Shown: positions 23,118 to 31,996, numbered from the stretch's first letter. The stretch: DNA of 64,000 nucleotides from Streptomyces sp. ISL-100 (GCF_018614615.1 NZ_JAGGOK010000035.1:19839-83838); one strand, 5' to 3'. Numbers and translations are program-made. Notes: generated from the letters alone by a model not told the origin.

Positions 23118-24236
23118 ATGACGAGCATCGGTGGTGCGGAGATGGTCGACTGGAACCTCGCGGTGGCGACCGCGACCCGACTGGTGAGGCCAGGCCCCGA
23201 CGTGACCCGGGACGAGGCGCGAGCCGTCGTCGCCGAGCTCCGCCGGCACGCCAAGGCCTCCGAGGAGCACGTCCGTGGCTTCACGCGGATGATCCCCGAA
23301 GGGCACGCGCCCCAGGACACCCCGGTCCTCGTGGTCGACCGGGCCGGCTGGATCAGGGCGAACGTCGCCGGATTCAGGGAGGTCCTGCGGCCGCTCCTCG
23401 ACAAGATGCAGGAACGCAGGGGCACCGGGCCCGGCGGCGCCGTGCTCGGTGCGGTCGGCGGCAAGGTGACCGGCGTAGAGGTCGGCATGCTGCTGTCCTT
23501 CCTCGCCTCACGCGTCCTCGGACAGTACGAGACGTTCGCCCCGCCCTCCCGCGAGCTCCCCGCCGGCACCGGCGGCGGCCGCCTGCTGCTCGTCGCCCCG
23601 AACATCGTGCACGTCGAGCGGGAGCTCGAAGTCCACCCGCACGACTTCCGGCTCTGGGTCTGCCTGCACGAGGAGACCCACCGCACCCAGTTCACGGCCG
23701 TGCCCTGGCTGCGCGACCACCTGGAGGGCGAAATCCAGTCGTTCCTCGGCGAGACCGAGGTCGACCCGATGACGGTCCTGGAGCGCCTGCGCGAGGCGGC
23801 CCAGTTACTGGCCGGCGGCCGCCCCGAGGGTGAGGCTGGCGAGGACGGCGGCCGCAGCCTCGTCGAGATCGTCCAGACCCCCGCCCAGCGCGAGATCCTG
23901 AGCCGCCTGACCGCCGTCATGTCGTTGCTCGAAGGCCACGCCGACTTCGTGATGGACGGCGTGGGGCCCGACGTGGTGCCGTCCGTCGCCGAGATCCGCG
24001 AGAAGTTCCAGCAGCGCAGGGCCCGCGGCGCCAGCCGCCTGGACCTGGCTCTGCGCAAGCTGCTCGGCCTGGACGCCAAGCTCCGGCAGTACCGTGACGG
24101 TGAGCGTTTTGCACGGGCTGTGGTGGAGGAGGTCGGAATGGACGGCTTCAACCGGGTCTGGACCTCCCCGAACACGCTCCCCACGAAGGCGGAGATCGCC
24201 AAACCGGCGGACTGGGTCGCGCGGGTGCACCGATAG
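23118..24236 (+). CDS. zinc-dependent metalloprotease (DUF2342), TTA-containing
   Basis: Protein of 372 residues of the DUF2342 family, often labelled coenzyme F420 biosynthesis associated. HEETH at residues 184-188 (CLHEETHRTQFTAVPWLRDH) fits a zincin active site; family members carry HExxH here. Flanking features GRLLLVAPNIVHVERELEVH and MSLLEGHADFVMDGVGPDVV (EGHADFVMD probably supplies the third zinc ligand) match. A TTA codon at 23805-23807 makes it a bldA target, unusual for a gene otherwise in core context. No signal peptide, so cytoplasmic. Substrate unknown. It precedes tilS. Confidence 0.9.
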   Translation: MTSIGGAEMVDWNLAVATATRLVRPGPDVTRDEARAVVAELRRHAKASEEHVRGFTRMIPEGHAPQDTPVLVVDRAGWIRANVAGFREVLRPLLDKMQERRGTGPGGAVLGAVGGKVTGVEVGMLLSFLASRVLGQYETFAPPSRELPAGTGGGRLLLVAPNIVHVERELEVHPHDFRLWVCLHEETHRTQFTAVPWLRDHLEGEIQSFLGETEVDPMTVLERLREAAQLLAGGRPEGEAGEDGGRSLVEIVQTPAQREILSRLTAVMSLLEGHADFVMDGVGPDVVPSVAEIREKFQQRRARGASRLDLALRKLLGLDAKLRQYRDGERFARAVVEEVGMDGFNRVWTSPNTLPTKAEIAKPADWVARVHR

Positions 24237-24423
24237 GACAGGGTCATAATCCGGCTGCGGCCGACGGCAGGAGAACGCCCTCCTAATCACCCATCCGAGG
24301 GACCGTGAGCGGTGGGTAGGCGTGCGATGCTCGGGGAATGGCTCGGCTCTGTCACCATCGACGCACTCTGAGTGACTGGCTTCTCCTCCCGAGGCACCCC
24401 AACTTCATCGAAGGGCACCGGAC

Positions 24424-25449
24424 ATGGGTCCCCATCCTGCGGTCGCAGCGATACGCCTGGCGGTCCGCCGCGTACTCCACGACGTACTCAACGACATCAC
24501 CGCCCCCGACAACCTCACGCCCCCGCACGAGCCGCCGCCCCCGCCGCTCGTGCTGGTGGCATGCTCCGGCGGCGCCGACTCCATGGCGCTCGCCTCCGCC
24601 CTCGCCTTCGAGGCGCCCAAGCTCGGCATCCGGGCCGGCGGCGTCACGGTCGACCACGGCCTCCAGGAAGGCTCCGACAGGCGGGCCGCCGAGGTCGTCA
24701 ACCGCCTCGCCGCGCTGCGCCTCGAACCGGTCGAGGCCGTCGCGGTGACCGTCGGCCGTGACGGCGGCCCCGAAGCGGCCGCCCGCGACGCCCGCTACGC
24801 CGCGCTGGACGCCGCCGCCGAGCGCCACGGCGCCGCCGCCGTCCTGCTCGGCCACACCCGCGACGACCAGGCGGAGACGGTTCTGCTCGGCCTCGCCCGC
24901 GGCTCCGGCATCCGCTCGCTGTCCGGCATGGCCGCCGTGACCGGCGCGGGGCGCTACCGCAGGCCCTTCCTCCAGATCGACCGGCAGACCGCCCGCAAGG
25001 CCTGCATGGTGCAGTCGCTGCCCGTCTGGGACGACCCGCACAACACCGACCCCGCCTACACCCGCTCCCGGCTGCGCCACGACGGGCTGCCCGCCCTGGA
25101 GAAGGCGCTCGGCAAAGGAGTCGTCGAGGCCCTCGCCAGGACCGCGCAGCTCTCCCGCGACGATGCCGACGCCCTGGACGACTGGGCCGCCGAGGCGGAC
25201 GCCTCCGTACGGGACGCATCGGGCCAGCTGGAGTGCGTCAAGCTCTACGCCTTGCCCCCCGCCGTACGCCGCCGGATCCTGCGCCGGGCGGCCATCTCCG
25301 CCGGCTCACCGGCCGGATCCCTCTTCGCGCGGCACGTCGAAGAAGTTGACCGGCTGATCACCGGCTGGCGCGGGCAAGGGGTCATCAACCTCCCCGGCCG
25401 GGTGGAGGCGCAGCGGCAGGGTGGCAGACTGGTCATCCGGCAGGGCTGA
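24424..25449 (+). CDS. tilS: tRNA(Ile)-lysidine synthase
   Basis: TilS of 341 residues. It ligates lysine to C34 of tRNA-Ile(CAU) using ATP, converting it to read AUA. The PP-loop motif ACSGGADSMAL is at residues 46-56, GHTRDDQAETVLLGLARGSG follows near 145, and DPHNTDPAYTRSRLRHDGLP near 205. The protein lacks the longer C-terminal domains of the E. coli enzyme, as is normal in actinobacteria. Followed after 20 bases by hpt, then ftsH: the order tilS-hpt-ftsH is conserved widely in bacteria. Confidence 0.95.
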   Translation: MGPHPAVAAIRLAVRRVLHDVLNDITAPDNLTPPHEPPPPPLVLVACSGGADSMALASALAFEAPKLGIRAGGVTVDHGLQEGSDRRAAEVVNRLAALRLEPVEAVAVTVGRDGGPEAAARDARYAALDAAAERHGAAAVLLGHTRDDQAETVLLGLARGSGIRSLSGMAAVTGAGRYRRPFLQIDRQTARKACMVQSLPVWDDPHNTDPAYTRSRLRHDGLPALEKALGKGVVEALARTAQLSRDDADALDDWAAEADASVRDASGQLECVKLYALPPAVRRRILRRAAISAGSPAGSLFARHVEEVDRLITGWRGQGVINLPGRVEAQRQGGRLVIRQG

Positions 25450-25469
25450 TGCGCTGAAGCACTACGAAA

Positions 25470-26033
25470 GTGACCCCGGTGGACGAGAAGGACATGGGCA
25501 CCGACCTCAAGTCGGTGCTCATCACCAAGGAAGAAATCGACGCGAAGCTGGCCGAGCTGGCCGCGAAGATCGATGCGGAGTACGCGGGCAAGGACCTGCT
25601 CATCGTGGGTGTCCTCAAGGGCGCCGTCATGGTGATGGCCGACCTGGCACGCGCGCTGTCCACCCCCGTCACGATGGACTGGATGGCGGTCTCGTCGTAC
25701 GGCGCGGGCACCCAGTCGTCCGGCGTGGTCCGCATCCTCAAGGACCTCGACACCGACATCAAGGGCAAGCACGTCCTGATCGTCGAGGACATCATCGACT
25801 CGGGTCTGACGCTCTCCTGGCTGCTGTCGAACCTCGGATCGCGTGAGCCCGCGTCCCTGAACGTCTGCACGCTGCTGCGCAAGCCCGAGGCGGCGAAGGT
25901 CACGCTCGACGTGAAGTGGGTCGGCTTCGACATTCCCAATGAGTTTGTCGTCGGCTACGGCCTGGATTACGCCGAGAAGCACCGGAATCTGCCTTTCGTC
26001 GGAACTCTCGCCCCGCACGTCTACGGCGGCTGA
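25470..26033 (+). CDS. hpt: hypoxanthine phosphoribosyltransferase
   Basis: Purine salvage enzyme of 187 residues making IMP/GMP from hypoxanthine/guanine and PRPP. The PRPP-binding loop VLIVEDIIDSGLTLSWLLSN lies near 105-124, the flexible loop MAVSSYGAGTQSSGVVRI near 70, and the purine-binding KWVGFDIPNEFVVGYGLDYA near 150. The start is uncertain: GTG 25470 (used here), GTG 25479, with a better spaced GAAAG, or ATG 25494 all keep MGTDLKSVLITKEEI. Downstream partner of tilS; ends 170 bases before ftsH. Confidence 0.95.
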   Translation: MTPVDEKDMGTDLKSVLITKEEIDAKLAELAAKIDAEYAGKDLLIVGVLKGAVMVMADLARALSTPVTMDWMAVSSYGAGTQSSGVVRILKDLDTDIKGKHVLIVEDIIDSGLTLSWLLSNLGSREPASLNVCTLLRKPEAAKVTLDVKWVGFDIPNEFVVGYGLDYAEKHRNLPFVGTLAPHVYGG

Positions 26034-26047
26034 GCCGGGAACCTCCA

Positions 26048-26073
26048 CCCATGCCCCGGCGTTGGAGCATGGG
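26048..26073. terminator. weak stem-loop after hpt
   Basis: Arms CCCATGC/GCATGGG separated by 12 bases, with outer ACCT/AGGT able to extend pairing. It lies 15 bases after the hpt stop and before the ftsH promoter region. Moderate stem, no T-tract, so partial read-through into ftsH is possible. Confidence 0.4.
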
Positions 26074-26180
26074 AAGGCAGGTTCGTCAGCCGTCCCCGGC
26101 AGCCGCGGGTGACAATGCTGGGGTACCGTCCGAAGAACAGTCTTTTTAAACAGCAGCATTTACCTACGGGCAGGAGGGAC

Positions 26181-26197
26181 GGGGCGACTACCGCCCC
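26181..26197 (+). promoter_or_regulatory. hairpin between GGAGG and the ftsH start
   Basis: GGGGCG-ACTAC-CGCCCC forms a tight six-pair hairpin that ends 6 bases before the ftsH ATG. The only Shine-Dalgarno-like sequence, GGAGGG (about 26173), lies just upstream of the hairpin, 25 bases from the ATG. Folding would bring it within normal distance, so the structure could set translation efficiency. Inferred from sequence only. Confidence 0.45.
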
Positions 26198-26203
26198 GTA
26201 TGG

Positions 26204-28237
26204 ATGGACGTGAAGCGATACTTCCGTGGGCCGGTCATGTGGATCGTGCTGGCCGTCCTCGCCGTGGTCGTGTTGATGCAGGTTGTCGGCTCGTCCGGCG
26301 GCTACAAGACGGTGGACACTGCCGAGGTCGTCCAGGCGATCGACAAGAACCAGGTCAAGCAGGCCAAGCTGACGACCGGTGACGAACAAGTCATCAAGGT
26401 CGAGCTGAAGGACGGCCAGAAGGTCAAGGACAGCAGCAAGATCCAGGCGAGCTACATCGGCGACCAGGGCGTCGCGCTCGCCAACAAGCTGCAGTCGAAG
26501 TTCGACAGCGGGGACATCGACAAGGGCTACACGGTCTCCCCCTCCAAGCAGAATCCGTTCGTCGGGATCCTGCTCTCCCTGCTCCCCTTTGTCCTCATCG
26601 TTGTCGTCTTCCTGTTCCTGATGAATCAGATGCAGGGCGGCGGCTCCCGGGTCATGCAGTTCGGGAAGTCCAAGGCGAAACTCATCACCAAGGACACCCC
26701 GAAGACGACGTTCGCCGATGTGGCGGGCGCCGACGAGGCGGTCGAGGAGCTCCACGAGATCAAGGAGTTCCTGCAGGAGCCGGCGAAGTTCCAGGCCGTC
26801 GGCGCCAAGATCCCCAAGGGTGTGCTGCTGTACGGCCCGCCCGGTACGGGCAAGACGCTGCTCGCGCGTGCTGTCGCGGGCGAGGCCGGCGTTCCGTTCT
26901 ACTCGATCTCCGGTTCCGACTTCGTCGAGATGTTCGTCGGTGTCGGTGCCTCCCGTGTGCGTGACCTCTTCGAGCAGGCCAAGGCTAACGCCCCGGCGAT
27001 CGTCTTCGTCGACGAGATCGACGCCGTCGGCCGCCACCGCGGCGCCGGCATGGGCGGCGGTCACGACGAGCGCGAGCAGACGCTGAACCAGTTGCTCGTC
27101 GAGATGGACGGCTTCGACGTGAAGGGCGGCGTCATCCTGATCGCCGCCACGAACCGGCCGGACATCCTCGACCCGGCGCTGCTGCGTCCGGGCCGCTTCG
27201 ACCGGCAGATCGCGGTCGACCGTCCGGACCTCATGGGCCGTCTCGAGATCCTCAAGGTGCACGCCAAGGGCAAGCCCGTCACGCCGGACGTCGACCTTCG
27301 GGCCGTCGCCCGCCGTACGCCCGGCTTCACCGGCGCCGACCTGGCGAACGTGCTGAACGAAGCCGCGCTGCTGACCGCCCGTAGTGACAAGAAGCTGGTC
27401 GACAACCACTCCTTGGACGAGGCGATCGACCGCGTCGTGGCCGGACCGCAGAAGCGGACCCGGATCATGAGCGAGAAGGAAAAGAAGATCACCGCGTACC
27501 ACGAGGGCGGACACGCCCTGGTCGCGGCGGCTTCTCCGAACAGCGACCCGGTGCACAAGGTCACCATCCTGTCCCGCGGGCGTGCCCTCGGTTACACGAT
27601 GGTGCTCCCGGACGAGGACAAGTACTCGACCACGCGCAACGAGATGCTGGACCAGCTCGCCTACATGATGGGCGGCCGTGCGGCCGAGGAACTGGTGTTC
27701 CACGACCCGACCACGGGCGCTTCGAACGACATCGAGAAGGCCACCGCCACGGCCCGCGCGATGGTCACGCAGTACGGCATGACCGAGCGCCTCGGCGCGA
27801 TCAAGTTCGGCCAGGACGGCTCCGAGCCGTTCCTCGGCCGTGACATGGGTCACCAGCGCGACTACTCGGAAGAGGTCGCCGCGCTGGTCGACGAAGAGGT
27901 CAAGAAGCTCATCGAGACCGCGCACAACGAGGCGTGGGAGATCCTCGTCGAGAACCGCGACGTTCTCGACAACCTGGTTCTGGCCCTCCTGGAGAAGGAG
28001 ACGCTGAACAAGGAGGAGATCGCCGAGATCTTCAGCCCGATCGTGAAGCGCCCGGCCCGCCCCGCGTGGACCGGTTCTTCCCGCCGTATGCCGTCCACGC
28101 GGCCGCCGGTGCTTTCCCCGAAGGAGCTCTCCCTCACCAATGGCGCCACTGCCAACGGCGCGACTCCCGCGGTGACGGCCGGCTCCGTGGAAACCCCGGC
28201 CACCGAGGCGATCCCCGAGGAGCGCCCCGAGAGCTGA
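26204..28237 (+). CDS. ftsH: ATP-dependent zinc metalloprotease FtsH
   Basis: Membrane-anchored AAA+ protease of 677 residues that degrades misassembled membrane and short-lived cytosolic proteins. Two membrane helices (about 10-30 and 119-140) flank a small extracytoplasmic domain. Walker A GPPGTGKT is at 211-218, Walker B FVDEID near 268-273, the SRH ATNRPDILDPALLRPGRFDR near 315-335, and zinc ligands HEGGH at 433-437 with the distal aspartate in SNDIEKATATA. The C-terminus is a variable Pro/Ala/Thr-rich tail. ATG 26204 gives the standard MDVKRYFRGP start. Followed by a strong terminator and folE. Confidence 0.98.
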   Translation: MDVKRYFRGPVMWIVLAVLAVVVLMQVVGSSGGYKTVDTAEVVQAIDKNQVKQAKLTTGDEQVIKVELKDGQKVKDSSKIQASYIGDQGVALANKLQSKFDSGDIDKGYTVSPSKQNPFVGILLSLLPFVLIVVVFLFLMNQMQGGGSRVMQFGKSKAKLITKDTPKTTFADVAGADEAVEELHEIKEFLQEPAKFQAVGAKIPKGVLLYGPPGTGKTLLARAVAGEAGVPFYSISGSDFVEMFVGVGASRVRDLFEQAKANAPAIVFVDEIDAVGRHRGAGMGGGHDEREQTLNQLLVEMDGFDVKGGVILIAATNRPDILDPALLRPGRFDRQIAVDRPDLMGRLEILKVHAKGKPVTPDVDLRAVARRTPGFTGADLANVLNEAALLTARSDKKLVDNHSLDEAIDRVVAGPQKRTRIMSEKEKKITAYHEGGHALVAAASPNSDPVHKVTILSRGRALGYTMVLPDEDKYSTTRNEMLDQLAYMMGGRAAEELVFHDPTTGASNDIEKATATARAMVTQYGMTERLGAIKFGQDGSEPFLGRDMGHQRDYSEEVAALVDEEVKKLIETAHNEAWEILVENRDVLDNLVLALLEKETLNKEEIAEIFSPIVKRPARPAWTGSSRRMPSTRPPVLSPKELSLTNGATANGATPAVTAGSVETPATEAIPEERPES

Positions 28238-28266
28238 TCATTCCGGCCCCGCGGGGCCCGGAATGG

Positions 28267-28306
28267 ATGCCGCGTCCCCCAGGTTTTAGCCTGGGGGACG
28301 CGGCAT
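28267..28306 (+). terminator. strong intrinsic terminator after ftsH
   Basis: A 17-pair perfect stem (ATGCCGCGTCCCCCAGG and its complement) round the loop TTTTAG, followed by TTTC. A second GC palindrome (ATTCCGG...CCGGAAT, about 28240-28264) precedes it. It separates ftsH from folE, 52 bases before the folE start. Confidence 0.9.
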
Positions 28307-28358
28307 TTTCGTACGTCCGCACGTTTGCGGCATGTGAAAGCACAGGAACGAGGCACAG

Positions 28359-28964
28359 ATGACCGACCCGGTGACGTTGGACGGCGAAGGATCAATCGGC
28401 GAGTTCGACGAGAAGCGGGCCGAGAACGCCGTACGTGAGCTCCTCATCTCGATCGGAGAGGACCCCGACCGAGAAGGGCTGCGGGCAACGCCGGGGCGCG
28501 TTGCGCGGGCGTACAAGGAGATATTCGCCGGCCTGTGGCAGCAGCCCGAGGACGTGCTGACGACGACGTTCGACCTGGGTCACGACGAGATGATCCTGGT
28601 CAAGGACATCGAGGTCTTCAGCACGTGTGAACACCACCTGGTCCCGTTCCGCGGAGTCGCCCACGTCGGCTACATCCCGGCGAACAGCGGCAAGATCACC
28701 GGCCTGTCCAAGCTGGCGCGGCTGGTCGACGTCTACGCCCGCCGCCCGCAGGTGCAGGAGCGGCTCACGACGCAGATCGCCGATTCGCTGATGGACATCC
28801 TGGAGCCGCGCGGGGTGATCGTGGTCATCGAGTGCGAGCACATGTGCATGTCGATGCGCGGCATCCGCAAGCCCGGTGCGAAGACCATCACCTCCGCGGT
28901 GCGCGGGCAGCTGAGGGACTCGGCGACGCGCAACGAGGCGATGAGCCTGATCATGGCCCGCTGA
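28359..28964 (+). CDS. folE: GTP cyclohydrolase I
   Basis: Enzyme of 201 residues converting GTP to dihydroneopterin triphosphate, the first step of folate synthesis. Zinc ligands are C90 and H93 (STCEHHLVPF) and C163 (ECEHMCMSMRG). YIPANSGKITGLSKLARLVD and the C-terminal KTITSAVRGQLRDSATRNEA are diagnostic. Close behind ftsH, a conserved actinobacterial neighbourhood, but separated from it by a terminator. The remaining folate genes lie on the opposite strand just to the right. Confidence 0.97.
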   Translation: MTDPVTLDGEGSIGEFDEKRAENAVRELLISIGEDPDREGLRATPGRVARAYKEIFAGLWQQPEDVLTTTFDLGHDEMILVKDIEVFSTCEHHLVPFRGVAHVGYIPANSGKITGLSKLARLVDVYARRPQVQERLTTQIADSLMDILEPRGVIVVIECEHMCMSMRGIRKPGAKTITSAVRGQLRDSATRNEAMSLIMAR

Positions 28965-28975
28965 CCGGCTCAGGC

Positions 28976-29461
28976 TCAGGCGGCGCGGGCCGTGCCCCCG
29001 TTGTCTTCGTCCTCGGGGAGCTTGCAGACTCGCTCCAGGAAGAACGCCGCCGCGACGACGCCCGCGCCCGCCAGGACCGCCAGGCCCGCGTAGATGGCCT
29101 GGTCCCGGCGGGCGGGGACGTCGAGGCTGTTCATCAGCAGATGGACGCCCACGCCGCCGTACATCCCGCAGACCAGCGACGCGACGAGCGCGCTCGCCTG
29201 GCCGAATACCACCGCGCGGGCCGCCATCAGCGGCTCCACGCCCTTGGCGCCCGGCCGGCGCTCGCGCTGGGCGCGCAGCCGGGAGCGGATCGACAGCGCG
29301 GTCGCGAGCAGGACGACGGCGATCACGGCCAGCACGACGGGGGCCGCGAGCGGCACGCTCGGCAGCGTGCCGAACGTGTCCCAGAGCTGGGCGCCGCCCC
29401 AGGAGAGGACGCCTGCCACGGCGAAGAGACCGGCCAGTACGCCGAGCCGAAGTTGCTTCAC
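28976..29461 (-). CDS. DUF3180 membrane protein
   Basis: Membrane protein of 161 residues with four hydrophobic helices: LRLGVLAGLFAVAGVLSWGG (3-22), PLAAPVVLAVIAVVLLATAL (37-56), VVFGQASALVASLVCGMYGG (83-102) and AIYAGLAVLAGAGVVAAAFF (about 117-136), with an Arg-rich loop in the middle and an acidic tail. This matches DUF3180, which is regularly found after folK in actinobacteria. Function unknown. Last gene of the leftward folP-folB-folK cluster and convergent with folE (11-base gap). Confidence 0.9.
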   Translation of the reverse strand: MKQLRLGVLAGLFAVAGVLSWGGAQLWDTFGTLPSVPLAAPVVLAVIAVVLLATALSIRSRLRAQRERRPGAKGVEPLMAARAVVFGQASALVASLVCGMYGGVGVHLLMNSLDVPARRDQAIYAGLAVLAGAGVVAAAFFLERVCKLPEDEDNGGTARAA

Positions 29462-29530
29462 CGAGAGTGCCCCTCACATCGGTTCATGTCGCAGCCGGTC
29501 ATGATCACTGCCAGTCGGTCACTTTAACGA

Positions 29531-30130
29531 CTACTCGGGCAGCCGGAGTTCCAGATCGGGGCGGGGGAGTACGCCATGGGCGCCGACGCCGTTGAGCAGG
29601 TCGGCGACGGGGCCGCGGCCGGGCAGCTGTGCCTCCGGCTCCACGTCGTGCCACGGGGCGAGGACGAAGGCGCGTTCGTGGGCGCGGGGGTGCGGGAGGG
29701 TGAGGAGAGGGTCCTCGGACACCACATCGGCGTACGCCACGATGTCCACGTCGATCGTGCGCGGGCCCCAGCGCTCCTGCCGGACCCGGTCGAAGGCTTC
29801 CTCGATGGCCTGGCCGCGCTCCAGCAGGGAGGACGGCGGCAGGGTGGTCTTGATCAGGACGACCGCGTTGAAGTACGACGGCTGGGTGCCGGGGTCGACG
29901 CCCCAGGGCTCCGTCTCGTACACCGGAGAGACGGCCTTGACCCGCAGGCCCGGCGTGTCCTCCAGGGCGTCGATCGCGCCCTGGATGGTCTCCAGGCGGT
30001 TGCCCAGATTCGAGCCGAGGGAGATCACGGCCCGTTTCGGGTTGGACAGTGTGATGTCCGCGGCGTCCACCTGTTCCACCACGGAGGCGGGCACCGGCTG
30101 CACCGTCGGGTCGCTCTGGGTGGGGTTCAT
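29531..30130 (-). CDS. folK: HPPK, 6-hydroxymethyl-dihydropterin pyrophosphokinase
   Basis: Enzyme of 199 residues transferring pyrophosphate from ATP to hydroxymethyl-dihydropterin. Substrate-binding VISLGSNLGNRLETIQGAID (about 35-55), SPVYETEPWGVDPGTQPSYF (about 70-90), RWGPRTIDVDIVAY with the Mg-binding DVD (about 130), and LPHPRAHERAFVLAPW are all present. It has an N-terminal extension of about 30 residues relative to E. coli. ATG 30130 overlaps the folB stop, so the two are coupled. Confidence 0.96.
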   Translation of the reverse strand: MNPTQSDPTVQPVPASVVEQVDAADITLSNPKRAVISLGSNLGNRLETIQGAIDALEDTPGLRVKAVSPVYETEPWGVDPGTQPSYFNAVVLIKTTLPPSSLLERGQAIEEAFDRVRQERWGPRTIDVDIVAYADVVSEDPLLTLPHPRAHERAFVLAPWHDVEPEAQLPGRGPVADLLNGVGAHGVLPRPDLELRLPE

Positions 30131-30486
30131 ACTCGGCTCCGGGTGATGGTGATGGTCACGTCGTCGAAGGGGACCGTGATCGGGGCGTCCGGCTTGTGGA
30201 CGCAGACCTCGACCTCCTTCACCCCGTCGTGCTTGAGGCACTGCTGGGCGATCCGCTCAGCGAGCGTCTCGATCAGATCCACCGGTTCGCCCTGGACGAC
30301 GTCCACGACTTCCTCCGCCACGACGCCGTAGTGCACGGTCTTCGCCAGGTCGTCGTCGGCCGCCGCGGGGCGGGTGTCGAGGCCGAGAACCAGGTCCACG
30401 ATGAAGGTCTGGCCTTCCTCACGCTCCCGGGGGAACACGCCGTGGTGCCCACGGGCCTTGAGGCCGCGCAGCGCGACACGATCCAC
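30127..30486 (-). CDS. folB: dihydroneopterin aldolase
   Basis: Enzyme of 119 residues cleaving dihydroneopterin to hydroxymethyl-dihydropterin and glycolaldehyde. DRVALRGLKARGHHGVFPRE holds the conserved GxHGV segment, FIVDLVLGLDTRPAAADDDL and ETLAERIAQQCLKHDGVKEV, with the conserved glutamate, follow; the protein ends in VTITITRSRV. GTG 30486 is chosen over longer readings because AGGAG stands 8 bases upstream and the family starts here. Overlaps folK by 4 bases. Confidence 0.96.
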   Translation of the reverse strand: MDRVALRGLKARGHHGVFPREREEGQTFIVDLVLGLDTRPAAADDDLAKTVHYGVVAEEVVDVVQGEPVDLIETLAERIAQQCLKHDGVKEVEVCVHKPDAPITVPFDDVTITITRSRV

Positions 30487-30677
30487 GCGAATCACTCCTG
30501 CTGTCGTAGAGAAAACGAGGGCGCTGCCGAGTGCGGTCGGCACGCCACCCTCACCCGAATCTACCTGCGAGCACTGACACCGGGCGCCCATGGGGGCTAT
30601 GGACAGAAGCTGGTGGGGCTGGTAGCCGCCCCTACCCAGGGGCTCCGGACGCCAACCTTCCCCAGGCCCCTACCCAC

Positions 30678-31130
30678 TCAGGCGGGGGACTCGTCGTCCT
30701 CGTCCTCACCGTTTTCGGTCAGAACGGGGGAGCCGTGGTGCGACCACAGTCTCCAGCCGTCCTCTGTGCGACGGAACACATTGGTAGCCACGATGAGCTG
30801 TCCGACCAGCGGGCCGAGTTCGCCCGCCTCCTCGGCCGGGCCGCCGCTCAGCGTGTTCTCGGTGCACACCACCAGGGCGGTGTCACCCAGGACGTTCACC
30901 TGCACGTCTGTGAGAAAGAACTGGATGTACTCCGTGTTCGCCATGATCAGGGCGTACGAGCGCAACACCTCGCCGCGCCCCGAAAGCACCGGCCAGCCCG
31001 GGTGGACGCAGGAGATCTCGTCGTCCAGCCAGAGCACCGACAGCTCTTCGAAGTCGCCGCGTTCCACGGCCTCGTAGAACGCGGTATTGGCCTGTTCGAC
31101 CTGCTCTACGTCCGTGCGCGCGCGGCTCAC
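30678..31130 (-). CDS. SnoaL/NTF2-like protein
   Basis: Protein of 150 residues with the cone-shaped SnoaL/NTF2 fold: VEQANTAFYEAVERGDFEEL, DDEISCVHPGWPVLSGRGEV, then GWRLWSHHGSPVL and an acidic tail. It fits the SnoaL_3/DUF4440-like group, whose members bind small ligands; function in this place is unknown, although it is often seen between folP and folB in Streptomyces. GTG start overlaps the folP stop (GTGA) with AAGGAG before it, so it is coupled to folP. Confidence 0.85.
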   Translation of the reverse strand: MSRARTDVEQVEQANTAFYEAVERGDFEELSVLWLDDEISCVHPGWPVLSGRGEVLRSYALIMANTEYIQFFLTDVQVNVLGDTALVVCTENTLSGGPAEEAGELGPLVGQLIVATNVFRRTEDGWRLWSHHGSPVLTENGEDEDDESPA

Positions 31131-31996
31131 AGGGCTCCTTCTACGGCTCTGGCGACCCGTACGGCGTCGGCGGTCGCCCGTACCTCGTGGACGCGCACCG
31201 CCCAGGCGCCCTCGTGGGCGGCGATGGCGGAGACGGCGGCGGTGGCCGCGTCCCGTTCTCTGGCGGGTGGCGGGGTGGCCCCGTCGCCCGCGTCGGCCGC
31301 GAGTACGTGGCCGAGGAACCGCTTGCGGGAGGCGGCCACCAGGAGGGGGCGGCCGAGGGCGCGCAGCTCGGCGAGATGGGCGACCAGGGCCAGGTCGTGC
31401 CCGGCCTGTTTGGCGAAGCCGAGGCCCGGATCGATGACGATGCGCTCGGGGGCGATGCCGCCGGCGATGACGGCTTCCATGCGCGCGCGCAGTTCGGACA
31501 CGACCTCGCCGACCACGTCGGCGTACACCGCGCGGCTGTTCATCTGCTCGCTGAAGCCGCGCCAGTGCATGACGACGAAGGGCGCTCCGGCCGCCGCGAC
31601 GGCCGGGATCATGGCGGGGTCGGCGAGGCCGCCGCTGACGTCGTTGACCAGGACGGCCCCAGCGGCGACGGCCCGCTCGGCGACGGCGGCGCGCATGGTG
31701 TCCACGGAGACGGTGACGCCCTCGGAGGCGAGACCGCGCACGACGGGGATCACGCGCTTCAGCTCTTCGTCGGCGTCGACGCGGGAGGCGCCGGGGCGGG
31801 TCGACTCACCGCCGACGTCGATGAGGTCGGCTCCCTCGGCGACGAGGTCGAGGCCGCGCTTGACGGCGGCGGTCGTGTCGAACCAGCGCCCGCCGTCGGA
31901 GAAGGAGTCGGGCGTCACATTGACGACCCCCATCACCGCACAGCGGTCCCACTGAGGCAGACCCTCGATCCGGCCACGCGTGCGCAACGTACTCAT
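31127..31996 (-). CDS. folP: dihydropteroate synthase
   Basis: Enzyme of 289 residues joining p-aminobenzoate to hydroxymethyl-dihydropterin pyrophosphate; the target of sulphonamides. Visible are MGVVNVTPDSFSDGGRWFDT, LIDVGGESTRPGASRVDADE, VNDVSGGLADPAMIPAVAAA, IDPGLGFAKQ and the C-terminal RVHEVRATADAVRVARAVEG: all pterin-pocket elements. ATG 31996 (MSTLRTRGRIEGL) is preferred to a frame running further upstream into the MarR gene. It starts 16 bases after the MarR stop, so transcription from the marR promoter may reach it. Confidence 0.96.
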   Translation of the reverse strand: MSTLRTRGRIEGLPQWDRCAVMGVVNVTPDSFSDGGRWFDTTAAVKRGLDLVAEGADLIDVGGESTRPGASRVDADEELKRVIPVVRGLASEGVTVSVDTMRAAVAERAVAAGAVLVNDVSGGLADPAMIPAVAAAGAPFVVMHWRGFSEQMNSRAVYADVVGEVVSELRARMEAVIAGGIAPERIVIDPGLGFAKQAGHDLALVAHLAELRALGRPLLVAASRKRFLGHVLAADAGDGATPPPARERDAATAAVSAIAAHEGAWAVRVHEVRATADAVRVARAVEGAL

